A DNA stretch of 64,000 nt. Source: an uncultured Alphaproteobacteria bacterium (GTDB lineage Bacteria; Pseudomonadota; Alphaproteobacteria; UBA2966). The notes beneath the pieces were generated by a model. The model worked only from the letters and a program-made list of their open reading frames with translations. It ran no database searches and had not been told where the DNA came from. Position numbers and translations under genes: made by a program. The stretch spans positions 3,320,365-3,384,364 of the forward strand of contig OY282368.1 of assembly GCA_958295725.1 (NCBI GenBank), read 5' to 3'. This document shows positions 37,085-45,196 of this stretch, one piece after another; position 1 is the first letter of the stretch, and every line of letters starts with the position of its first letter.

Positions 37085-38364
37085 TGGGGAACCGCCGCGC
37101 GACGGCGGCGACACCGGTTCCCCGGTCCGCGGGCGGCGCACGATCCGCGTTCTGGCGGCGTCCCGCGTTCGTGCTCCTCTGCGGAACCCTGATCGTCTTC
37201 ATCTCTCTGGGAATCCGCAACAGCTTCGGTATCTTCCTACGGCCCATCAGCATCGACCTGGGCTGGGGCCGGGAGGCCCTATCGCTGGCTCTCGCGACAC
37301 AGGCCCTGCTGGTCGGGGCCGCCGCGCCCCTCGCCGGAATGCTCGCCGACCGCTGGGGCGCGCCCCGGGTCATCATGATCGGCGGCCTGCTGTTCTCGTC
37401 CGGCGTGTTCCTGATGGCGCGGTCCACCACGCCCGAGGGCATGCTCGCGAGCGGCGGCGTGCTCGCCGGTCTCGGCCTCGGCGCCTGTGGTTTTCCCCTG
37501 GTGCTCGCCGTCGTCGGCCAGATCGCGCCGGAAGCCAGACGAAGCCTGTGGCTGGGAATCGTGTCGGCTGGCGGGGTCGGAGGCCAGCTCTTCCTCATCC
37601 CGCTGAGTCAGCTCCTGGTATCCGCCCACGACTGGTTCGTCGGCCTGACCACGCTGGCGTTGATCGCCGGCGTCATCGTCCCACTCGCCTTTTCGGCCTC
37701 GCGCGCCCACGCCTTCCACGTTTCCAGGACGGACAACGAGGACACGGCCATCGGTCTCGCCGCGGCGCTGCGGGAGGCCGTGGGCCACCGTGGTTTCCTG
37801 CTGTTGACGGTCGGGTTCTGCGTGTGCGGGTTTCAGGTCCAATTCCTGAGCGCACATCTGCCGGCCTACCTCGTCGACATGGGGTTCGGCGCCTATTTCG
37901 GCGCCTCGATGCTGGTGGTCATCGCGCTCGCCAACATGCTCGGCGGCGTGAGCTTCGGCTATCTCGGGGGGCACCTTTCCAAGAAGAACCTCTTGAGCGC
38001 GATCTACATGGCGCGGGCCGTCACGATCTGTGCCTTCGTCTCTCTGCCCGTCACCCATGCCTCTGTCATCGCGTTCGCCGCGACGATCGGGTTCCTCTGG
38101 CTGTGCACCATCCCGCTGACGGTCGGCCTCGTCGGACAGATTTTCGGCCTGCGGTACGTGGCCGTGTTGTATGGCCTCACGTTTCTCAGCCACCAGCTGG
38201 GCAGCTTCGCCGGCGTCTGGCTGGGCGGCCGGCTGTTCGACGCGACCGGAAGCTACGGCGCGATCTGGTGGCTTCTCGTCGGCCTGGGCGTCGTCGCGTC
38301 CGCCCTGCACATGCCGATCGACGACCGGCCCGTGCCGCGCCTGGCCGACGAGGGAACGGGGTGA
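37084..38364 (+). CDS. MFS transporter
   Basis: A 426-residue major facilitator with about 12 hydrophobic spans, starting after a short basic N-terminus. It carries the loop 2-3 signature GMLADRWGAPRVIMIGGLLF. Further membrane segments include VLLCGTLIVFISLGIRNSFG and GLGLGACGFPLVLAVVGQIA. It resembles the monocarboxylate-porter-like group that imports organic acids. The start overlaps the stop of the MaoC gene, so uptake of the acid degraded by this operon is the simplest role. Substrate cannot be inferred more closely. Confidence 0.85.
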   Translation: MGNRRATAATPVPRSAGGARSAFWRRPAFVLLCGTLIVFISLGIRNSFGIFLRPISIDLGWGREALSLALATQALLVGAAAPLAGMLADRWGAPRVIMIGGLLFSSGVFLMARSTTPEGMLASGGVLAGLGLGACGFPLVLAVVGQIAPEARRSLWLGIVSAGGVGGQLFLIPLSQLLVSAHDWFVGLTTLALIAGVIVPLAFSASRAHAFHVSRTDNEDTAIGLAAALREAVGHRGFLLLTVGFCVCGFQVQFLSAHLPAYLVDMGFGAYFGASMLVVIALANMLGGVSFGYLGGHLSKKNLLSAIYMARAVTICAFVSLPVTHASVIAFAATIGFLWLCTIPLTVGLVGQIFGLRYVAVLYGLTFLSHQLGSFAGVWLGGRLFDATGSYGAIWWLLVGLGVVASALHMPIDDRPVPRLADEGTG

Positions 38365-38406
38365 GCGGAATCGGCCCCGGAGGTCGGACCCCAGGTCCGA
38401 CAACGA

Positions 38407-39354
38407 TCAGGGCCGCCCGCCGGGCGCCTTCGCGGCCACGATGGCGGCGATGAAGGCCGCCGCCAGACGCGCCTCGGGCGGGTCGGCCCGCGACGTCAGC
38501 ACGATCGGCGCCTTGGCGCCCATGACCACGCCGGCCGCCGTGGCGCTCATGAAATAGACCATCTGCTTGAACAGGATGTTGCCCGCCTCGATGTTGGGCA
38601 CGACGAGGATGTCGGCGTTGCCCGCGACCGGGCTGTCGATGCCCTTCAGCCGGGCGGCCTCGGGCGAGACCGCGTTGTCGAAGCCAAAGGGGCCGTCGAC
38701 CACGGCGCCCGTCACCTCGCCGTCGGCCGCGCGAGCGGCGACCTCGGCGGCCTGGACGCTCGACGGCATGGCGGGGTTCACGACCTCGGCGCCCGAGAGG
38801 AGCGCCACGCGGGGTTCTCCGGGGGGCTCCCGGGGATCGACGGCCCGTGCGAGTTCGACGGCGTTGTTGACGATGTCGAGCATCTCGTCCGTGTCGGGCC
38901 GGACGTTGACCACCGCGTCGGTGACGTGGAGCACGCCGTTGCGACCCGGGGCCGTCATGTGGAAGACATGGCTCGCGCGGCGATCCGTGCGAAGGCCGGC
39001 GTCCCGGCGCAGGACCGCGCGCATCAGCGCGTCGGTGTGCACGTGGCCCTTCATGATCGCCGACGCCTCGCCGTCCCTGGCGAGCGCCGCCGCGGCCTCC
39101 GCCTTCCTCGCCTCGTCCGCCTCCTCGACGACGCGGATCCCGTCCAGGTCCCAGCCGGCCTCGGCGGCGAGGAAGCGGATGGCATCGGCATCGCCGATCA
39201 GCACGGGATCGATGGCGCCCGCCTCGGCGGCCCGTCTCGCGCTTTCGAGGGCGACCGGGTGATCGGCGCCCGCCACGGCCATCGCGACGCGGGGCAGCCC
39301 GCGCGCGAGCTCCGGCAGGTATCCGGGGACCTCGAAGGGCTCGGTGCTCAGCAT
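38407..39354 (-). CDS. pta: Phosphate acetyltransferase (Pta/Ptb family)
   Basis: Transfers acetyl between phosphate and CoA. The 315-residue, single-domain form has MAVAGADHPVALESARRAAE, EASAIMKGHVHTDALMRAVL, HVFHMTAPGRNGVLHVTDAV and GPFGFDNAVSPEAARLKGID, as in short Pta and phosphate butyryltransferase. It lies 86 bases downstream of xsc on the same strand. The xsc-pta pair is a known arrangement in taurine and sulfoacetaldehyde catabolism: acetyl phosphate from Xsc is turned into acetyl-CoA. The ATG at 39354 is the start that matches the family; open sequence further upstream overlaps xsc in another frame and is a shadow. Confidence 0.9.
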   Translation of the reverse strand: MLSTEPFEVPGYLPELARGLPRVAMAVAGADHPVALESARRAAEAGAIDPVLIGDADAIRFLAAEAGWDLDGIRVVEEADEARKAEAAAALARDGEASAIMKGHVHTDALMRAVLRRDAGLRTDRRASHVFHMTAPGRNGVLHVTDAVVNVRPDTDEMLDIVNNAVELARAVDPREPPGEPRVALLSGAEVVNPAMPSSVQAAEVAARAADGEVTGAVVDGPFGFDNAVSPEAARLKGIDSPVAGNADILVVPNIEAGNILFKQMVYFMSATAAGVVMGAKAPIVLTSRADPPEARLAAAFIAAIVAAKAPGGRP

Positions 39355-39440
39355 GGTCGGCGCCTCACGGAAACGGGCCGCGCCATGCGCCGCGCCGACG
39401 GAGCGCGGCGGCGATGTGGGCGGTGGCCGCGTCGGGCCGC

Positions 39441-41222
39441 CTACGCGCCGACCTGGGGCCGCATGTCCGCCGGGTCGATGCCGGCGACCATGACCGGCGC
39501 CGTCATCGCGTCGCGGCGGAACGGTTCGCCCAGCTCCTGGTTCAGGACGACCTCGATGAAGGTGGTCTCGTTCCTCTCCATCTGCCCGTCGATCGCGTCC
39601 GACAACGCCTGTGTCAGGTCGCTCATGGTCGCCACCCGGACGCCCTTGAGGCCGCAGGCCTCGGCGATCCTGGCGTATCGCACGTCGAGGTCGAGTTCGG
39701 TGCCGACGAAGTTGTCGTCGAACCACAACGTGGTGTTCCGCTTCTCGGCGCCCCACTGGTAGTTGCGGAAGATGATCATCGTGATTGACGGCCACTCGTC
39801 GCGGCCACAGGACGACATCTCGTTCATGGAGATGCCGAAGGCGCCGTCGCCGGCGAAACCGACCACCGGCGTGTCGGGCTTGGCGATCTTCGCTCCGATG
39901 ATCGCCGGGAACCCGTACCCGCAGGGGCCGAACAGGCCCGGCGCCAGATACTTGCGGCCCTCCTCGAAGGTCGGATAGGCGTTGCCGATGGCACAGTTGT
40001 TGCCGATGTCCGACGAGATGATCGCTTCCTGGGGCAGGGCCGCCTGGATGGCCCGCCACGCCATGCGCGGGCTCATGTGGTCGGGCTGGGCCGTGCGGGC
40101 GCGTTCGTTCCAGGTCGTTCCGGGATCGTCCTCCTCGTGGTCCATCGACGACAGCAGCTGCAGCCAGGCCGATTTCGTCTGTGCGACGACCTCCTCGCGC
40201 TCCTTGCGCCCCTCGTCGCCGGCCGTGGCGGAGAGCTTGGCGAGGAGTTGCTCGGCGACGGCCTTGGCGTCGCCCTGGATGGCGACGGTCACCGGCTTGG
40301 TCAGGCCGATGCGGTCGGAATTGATGTCGACCTGGATCAGCTTCGCGTCCTTGGGCCAATACTCGACCCCGTAACAGGGCAGGGTCGAGAAGGGATTGAG
40401 GCGGGTGCCGAGAGCCAGCACGACGTCGGCCTTCGAGACCAGCTCCATGGCGGCCTTCGAGCCGTTGTAGCCGAGCGGGCCGACCGACAGCGGGTGGTTG
40501 CCCGGGAAGGCGTCGTTATGCTGGTAGTTGCAGCACACCGGGGCCGACAGCTTCTCGGCGAGCTTGACCGACGCCTGGATGCCGCCGGACAGCACCACGC
40601 CGGCGCCGTTCAGCATCACCGGGAATCTGGCTCTGGACAGAAGCTCGGCCGCTTCCCCGATGGCGGCCGCGCCGCCGCGCGGGCGCTCCAGGCGCACGAT
40701 CCGCGGCAGCTCGATGTCGACGACGCGCGTCCAGTAGTCGCGCGGCACGTTGATCTGGGCCGGCGCCGACAGCCGGAAGGCGTTCTCGATGACGCGGTTC
40801 AGCACCTCGGCCATGCGCGAGGGATCGCGAACCTCCTCCTGATAGCAGACCATGTCCTCGAACAGCTTCATCTGTTCGATTTCCTGGAAGCCGCCTTGGC
40901 CGATGGTCTTGTTGGCGGCCTGCGGCGTCACCAGCAGCAGCGGCGTGTGGTTCCAGTACGCGGTCTTCACCGGCGTCACGAAGTTGGTGATGCCGGGGCC
41001 GTTCTGCGCCACCATCATGCACATCTTGCCCGAGGCGCGGGTGTAGCCGTCGGCCATCATGCCGGCGTTGCACTCGTGCGCGCAGTCCCAGAACGTGATC
41101 CCCGCCGTGGGGAAGAGATCGGAGATGGGCATCATCGCCGAGCCGATGATGCCGAAGGCGTGTTCGACGCCGTGCATCTGAAGCACCTTCACGAAGGCTT
41201 CCTCCGTGGTCATCCTGGTCAT
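39441..41222 (-). CDS. xsc: Sulfoacetaldehyde acetyltransferase
   Basis: Thiamine-diphosphate enzyme that converts sulfoacetaldehyde and phosphate to acetyl phosphate and sulfite. The 593-residue length is typical. The N-terminus MTTEEAFVKVLQMHGVEHAF, followed by IIGSAMMPISDLFPTAGITF and WDCAHECNAGMMADGYTRAS, is the Xsc hallmark. The ThDP motif is VVGFAGDGAFGISMNEMSSC, with the following RNYQWGAEKRN. ATG 41222 follows AGGGAGGG. It is the key diagnostic gene of C2-sulfonate degradation and is followed by pta. Substrate could come from the sauS-type operon in this window, or from taurine or isethionate. Confidence 0.95.
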   Translation of the reverse strand: MTRMTTEEAFVKVLQMHGVEHAFGIIGSAMMPISDLFPTAGITFWDCAHECNAGMMADGYTRASGKMCMMVAQNGPGITNFVTPVKTAYWNHTPLLLVTPQAANKTIGQGGFQEIEQMKLFEDMVCYQEEVRDPSRMAEVLNRVIENAFRLSAPAQINVPRDYWTRVVDIELPRIVRLERPRGGAAAIGEAAELLSRARFPVMLNGAGVVLSGGIQASVKLAEKLSAPVCCNYQHNDAFPGNHPLSVGPLGYNGSKAAMELVSKADVVLALGTRLNPFSTLPCYGVEYWPKDAKLIQVDINSDRIGLTKPVTVAIQGDAKAVAEQLLAKLSATAGDEGRKEREEVVAQTKSAWLQLLSSMDHEEDDPGTTWNERARTAQPDHMSPRMAWRAIQAALPQEAIISSDIGNNCAIGNAYPTFEEGRKYLAPGLFGPCGYGFPAIIGAKIAKPDTPVVGFAGDGAFGISMNEMSSCGRDEWPSITMIIFRNYQWGAEKRNTTLWFDDNFVGTELDLDVRYARIAEACGLKGVRVATMSDLTQALSDAIDGQMERNETTFIEVVLNQELGEPFRRDAMTAPVMVAGIDPADMRPQVGA

Positions 41223-41331
41223 GTCTGGCAACCCTCCCTGGCCGCGGCCGTCTCGCCCCGCCGTTCGTGGCGGAGTCTTACGCCATTGCCCCCGTTCGGG
41301 CAAGTTGGCGGACGCGCCGTCCGCTCGTATT

Positions 41332-41351
41332 CCTCCCCCTGCCGGGGGAGG
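41332..41351. repeat. REP-like palindrome
   Basis: CCTCCCCCTGCCGGGGGAGG, followed by a GGAAGGGGGG tail, is an 8-bp stem with a four-base loop. It is of the kind scattered through intergenic regions of many high-GC alphaproteobacteria. It lies between the GST gene and xsc (both minus strand) and may act as an attenuator or RNA-stability element. Confidence 0.5.
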
Positions 41352-41415
41352 CCGGAAGGGGGGTTCGCCGGAAACGGCGACCGGCACCGGGACATGCGCC
41401 GCCGCCGTCGCGCCG

Positions 41416-42084
41416 TCACCGGCCGCCCGGAATCATCCCTTCCATGGACCTCCAGTCCGGCTGCCTCTCGGGCGCCGAATCGGCGAAGGCGGGCAGCTCG
41501 TCGCAGCGCGCGACGATGGCCATGACCGTCGGGTAGGGCGACAGGTCGCGGCCGAACCGTCGGGCGTTGTAGGTCTGCGGAACCAGACACAGGTCCGCCA
41601 GCGTGGGCGAATCGCCGTGGCAGAACGCACCCGGCTCTTCCCGTGCAGCGAGCATGTCTTCCAGCCCGCCCAGACCGGCGGCGATCCAGTTCCCGTACCA
41701 GTCGCCGATGTCCGCCGCGGAAGCGCCGATCCGCTCGGCCAGATAGCGGCGCACCCGCCGGCCCATCAGGGGGTGCATGTCGCTGACGATGGATTGGGCG
41801 AAGCCCCGGACCCAGGCCCGCCCGGCCGTGTCGGCCGGGAGCAGGGGCGGCTCGGGATAGACCTCTTCCAGGTACTCGAGGATGGGTAGGGATTGCACGA
41901 CCGTGACGCCGCCGTCCTCCAGGATCGGCAACATGCGCTGGGGATTGAGGGATTCGAACCACGCCGACCGGTGCTCGCCGGCCACCAGGTCGACGACGAC
42001 CCGCTCGGCCTCGAGTCCCTTGAGTCTCAGCGCAATCCGAACCCGGTAGGCGGCGTTCGACATGTGGAAATCGTAGAACTTCAC
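41416..42084 (-). CDS. Glutathione S-transferase, maleylacetoacetate isomerase (zeta) type
   Basis: A 222-residue two-domain GST. The thioredoxin-like half reads FYDFHMSNAAYRVRIALRLK, with the zeta-class S-x-x-x-R-like active site, then NPQRMLPILEDGGVTVVQSL. The helical half has SPTLADLCLVPQTYNARRFG, as in maleylacetoacetate isomerase. GTG 42084 is preceded by GGAGCGGAACC. No tyrosine-degradation genes are adjacent. It sits upstream of xsc on the same strand, divergent from the LLM/glutamate-mutase operon. A glutathione-dependent isomerase for a ring-cleavage product is the most natural reading. Confidence 0.85.
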   Translation of the reverse strand: MKFYDFHMSNAAYRVRIALRLKGLEAERVVVDLVAGEHRSAWFESLNPQRMLPILEDGGVTVVQSLPILEYLEEVYPEPPLLPADTAGRAWVRGFAQSIVSDMHPLMGRRVRRYLAERIGASAADIGDWYGNWIAAGLGGLEDMLAAREEPGAFCHGDSPTLADLCLVPQTYNARRFGRDLSPYPTVMAIVARCDELPAFADSAPERQPDWRSMEGMIPGGR

Positions 42085-42189
42085 GGTTCCGCTCCCGGTC
42101 GGTATGCTTGGCGCCGCTTCGCGCGGACCGGGCCCGTCATCGTGGCGGTCGGGCGGTCCGGAATCCCTTGAGAATCGGAGGGCGCGTCC

Positions 42190-43251
42190 ATGGAGTTCGG
42201 AATCTTCAACCTGCTCAGTCGCCGGCGGGAGTCGCAGACGATCAACCGCATCGTCGAGGAGGCCGCGGAGACCGTCAAGCTGGCCGACCGGGCGGGCTTC
42301 ACCACGGCCTGGTTCCCCGAGCACCACTACTCGAACTACTCGATCGCGCCGTCGCCGCTGATGATGTGCGCCTACTGCGCCCCCGTCACCCGCCGGATCA
42401 AGCTCGGCACGGCCATCGTCATCGGCACGCTCTATCACCCGGCGCGGCTCTTGTCGGAGGTGGCCTTCGTCGACGGCATGACCGACGGCCGGCTCGTGCT
42501 CGGTTTCGGCAGCGGCTATCAGCCCCACGAGTTCGCGCGCTTCGGCGTCGATCTCGAGCACTCGCCGGACATCACCGAGGAGGTGCTGGACATCGTGGAG
42601 GGCGGGCTCGCCAACGACTCCTTCGAGTACCACGGCAAGCACTTCGATTTCCCGCGTACCCACATGGCGCTGCGGCCGGCGCAGAACCCCATGCCCGATA
42701 TCTGGATCGCCGGGAACAACGCCCAGATGCAGCGCCGGGCGGCCCGGAGCGGCTATCCGTTGACCCTTACGGCGCTGGTGAAGGACATCGGCTTCGTAGC
42801 GGGCTTGCGCGAGACGGCGGAGCGGAATTGGAGGGACGCCGGCGTCGATCCGGCGACCATGCGGCTCGCCACGCTCCGCTTCGCCTACGTCACCGGCAAT
42901 CGCGAGGACGCCCTGGAATTCGCCGACAACGCGCGGTTCCAGTACCGGCTGGCCCGTCACCTGCGCTTCCGCGAGGAAGAGTTGGAGCGGGGCTTGCTGC
43001 CGGAGGTGCCCTTCGAGGACGAACCGACGCTGGAGGAGCTCGTCGCCAACAACCCCATCGGTGACCCGGAAACGGTCGCGGAGCGTATCGTCGAGGAAGC
43101 GCGCAGGGTCGGTTCGTTTCACATGAGCCTGTTCATGCACGTCGGATCGATGCCGCTCCGCAAGTCGATGCGGTCGATCGAGCGCTTCGCCTCCGAGGTC
43201 ATGCCTCTGATCGGGAAGGAGATGGGCCGCCCGGCCGCCGCCGCCGAGTGA
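42190..43251 (+). CDS. LLM-class flavin-dependent oxidoreductase
   Basis: A luciferase-like monooxygenase of 353 residues. The N-terminus is MEFGIFNLLSRRRESQTINR; further motifs are WFPEHHYSNYSIAPSPLMMC, IKLGTAIVIGTLYHPARLLS and MTDGRLVLGFGSGYQPHEFA. All are typical of the bacterial luciferase-like barrel using FMNH2 or F420. Its stop overlaps the glmS start (GTGA), so it is translationally coupled to a glutamate-mutase operon, an association not expected from known pathways. It probably oxygenates or desulfonates a substrate that the mutase pathway then uses. FMN-dependent alkanesulfonate-monooxygenase-like chemistry is possible but unproven. Confidence 0.85.
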   Translation: MEFGIFNLLSRRRESQTINRIVEEAAETVKLADRAGFTTAWFPEHHYSNYSIAPSPLMMCAYCAPVTRRIKLGTAIVIGTLYHPARLLSEVAFVDGMTDGRLVLGFGSGYQPHEFARFGVDLEHSPDITEEVLDIVEGGLANDSFEYHGKHFDFPRTHMALRPAQNPMPDIWIAGNNAQMQRRAARSGYPLTLTALVKDIGFVAGLRETAERNWRDAGVDPATMRLATLRFAYVTGNREDALEFADNARFQYRLARHLRFREEELERGLLPEVPFEDEPTLEELVANNPIGDPETVAERIVEEARRVGSFHMSLFMHVGSMPLRKSMRSIERFASEVMPLIGKEMGRPAAAAE

Positions 43252-43760
43252 CGGGAGCCGACGGAGTCCCTTCTCCCGGGACGGGGGTGCGCGTGACCGG
43301 AACGCTCGATCCCGCCGAACGGCGCGGCATCACCCTGGTGACCGGCGTCATCGGTTCCGACACGCACATCGTCGGCAACCGCATCCTGTCGATGGCGCTG
43401 GAGGAGGCGGGATACGCCATCGTCGCCCTCGGCGCCCTGACGCCGGCGGACGAGTTCGTCAAGGCGGCCATCGAGACGGCGGCCGACGGCATCATGGTTT
43501 CGTCGCTCTATGGCCAGGGCGAGCTCGATTGCCGCGGCTTTCGCGATCTTTGCGTGGAGGCGGGCCTCGACGACATCCTGCTCTATGTCGGCGGCAACCT
43601 CGTGGTGGGCAAGACCCCGTGGGAAGTGGCGGAGAAACGCTTCCTCGACATGGGCTTCGACCGCGCCTTTCCGCCGGGCACGCGGACTCGCGAGGTCGTC
43701 GAGGCCTTGGACCGGGACTTCGCCGCGCACGCCCGGGGCGGGCGGACCCCGGACTCGTGA
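43248..43760 (+). CDS. glmS: Methylaspartate (glutamate) mutase small subunit, B12-binding
   Basis: A cobalamin-binding subunit of 170 residues. The DxHxxG base-off B12 motif is GVIGSDTHIVGNRILSMALE, with the axial His at about residue 40. SSLYGQGELDCRGFRDLCVE and LLYVGGNLVVGKTPWE follow, as in GlmS. With GlmE it would rearrange L-glutamate to threo-3-methylaspartate by a radical mechanism. The GTG start overlaps the upstream LLM stop. Its own stop overlaps the glmL start, so gene order is LLM-glmS-glmL-glmE. Confidence 0.9.
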   Translation: MTGADGVPSPGTGVRVTGTLDPAERRGITLVTGVIGSDTHIVGNRILSMALEEAGYAIVALGALTPADEFVKAAIETAADGIMVSSLYGQGELDCRGFRDLCVEAGLDDILLYVGGNLVVGKTPWEVAEKRFLDMGFDRAFPPGTRTREVVEALDRDFAAHARGGRTPDS

Positions 43761-45196
43761 GCGGAGACGCCCGGGCCGCGCTGCTCATCGACTTCGGCAG
43801 CACCTACACCAAGCTCCGCGCCGTCGACCTGGAACGGGCCGAGATCGTCGGCGCGGGCCAGGGGCCGTCGACAGTCGCGACCGACGTCGCGGTCGGCATG
43901 GAAGCGGCGCTCGCGGATCTGGAAACCCGTATCGGCGGCCTTCCCGATTTCGCGCACCGTCTGGCGACGTCCAGCGCCGCCGGCGGCTTGCGCATGGTCA
44001 CCGTGGGGCTGGTCAAGGAATTGACGGCGGAGGCGGCGCGAATCGCCGCGCTGGGCGCTGGCGCCAGACTGGTCGGCGCCTACGCCTATCGGCTGACCGC
44101 CGGCGACGTCGCCGAGATCGAGGCGCTCGATCCCGATATCCTCCTGCTCGCCGGCGGCACCGACGGCGGCAACGACGAGGTGATCCGGCACAACGCCGGG
44201 AGGCTCGCGGCGTGCGGCATCGTCTGTCCCGTCGTCGTCGCCGGGAACCGCGAGGCGACGGACGGTATCTCGGAGCGTCTCGCCTCGGCGGGCAAGACGG
44301 CGGTCCCGGCCGGGAACGTCATGCCGGAGTTCAACGTGCTCGACATCGAGCCTGCGCGCGCCGCCATCCGCCGGATCTTCATCGACCGCATCGTCCACGC
44401 CAAGGGGATCGACCGGGCGGCGGAGGCGTTCGACGCGGTTCTCATGCCGACGCCGGAGGCGGTCATGGAGGGCGCGCGCCTGCTCGCCGACGGCGCCGGC
44501 GGGCGGGACGGCCTGGGGCCGCTGCTCGTGGTCGACATCGGGGGGGCGACGACGGACGTGCACTCGGTGGCGACCGGCGAGCCGACCGTCGAGGGCGCGA
44601 TCCAGCGCGGACTGCCCGAACCCTACGTCAAGCGCACCGTCGAGGGCGATCTCGGGATGCGTCACAACGCCCTTTCCATCGTCGAGGCGGCGGGCCCGGA
44701 CGCCCTCGCCCGCGACGCCGGGCTGTCCGGGGACCGTCTTCGCGAGATCGTGGCGGCGGTCGCCGGCGATGTGGAGCGGTTGCCGCGGACGGACGAGGAA
44801 CGGGCGGTCGACCGGGCGCTCGCGCGCGCCGCGACCCGCATCGCCGTCGGCCGCCACGCGGGCAGGACCGAGACCGTCTACACCGCCATGGGGCCGGCCA
44901 TCGCCCAGCACGGCAAGGACCTCACGGGGCTGGCGGCCGTCGTCGGCACCGGCGGCGCGCTGGTCCACGACGGCGACCCGGCGGGGATCCTGGCCGAGGC
45001 GCGCGCCGACCCCGATGATCCGGAATCGCTCCGCCCGCGCGCGCCCCGGCTCTATCTGGACCGGGAATACCTGCTGTACGCCTGCGGCCTGCTGGCGACC
45101 GTGGAGCCGGAAGCCGCCTTGACCTTGGGCCTCTCCCATATGCATCCTGTCGCCGGGGAGGAACGCCGAAATGTCCGAAGTCGCGTTGCTGGATAG
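43757..45196 (+). CDS. glmL: GlmL/MutL accessory protein of glutamate mutase
   Basis: A 479-residue actin-fold ATPase of the MutL type. The phosphate-1 loop is ALLIDFGSTYTKLRAVDLER; ILLLAGGTDGGNDEVIRHNA and LLVVDIGGATTDVHSVATGE follow. MutL proteins are encoded between the small and large mutase subunits and are thought to reactivate or load the cobalamin enzyme. The GTG overlaps the glmS stop (GTGA). The C-terminus overlaps the glmE start by 26 bases. The length is normal. Confidence 0.9.
   Translation: MSGDARAALLIDFGSTYTKLRAVDLERAEIVGAGQGPSTVATDVAVGMEAALADLETRIGGLPDFAHRLATSSAAGGLRMVTVGLVKELTAEAARIAALGAGARLVGAYAYRLTAGDVAEIEALDPDILLLAGGTDGGNDEVIRHNAGRLAACGIVCPVVVAGNREATDGISERLASAGKTAVPAGNVMPEFNVLDIEPARAAIRRIFIDRIVHAKGIDRAAEAFDAVLMPTPEAVMEGARLLADGAGGRDGLGPLLVVDIGGATTDVHSVATGEPTVEGAIQRGLPEPYVKRTVEGDLGMRHNALSIVEAAGPDALARDAGLSGDRLREIVAAVAGDVERLPRTDEERAVDRALARAATRIAVGRHAGRTETVYTAMGPAIAQHGKDLTGLAAVVGTGGALVHDGDPAGILAEARADPDDPESLRPRAPRLYLDREYLLYACGLLATVEPEAALTLGLSHMHPVAGEERRNVRSRVAG

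Noticed and set aside
39355-40359. In-frame 5' extension of pta into xsc
   Set aside because: It is antiphase to the strongly conserved xsc frame; Pta similarity begins at ATG 39354.
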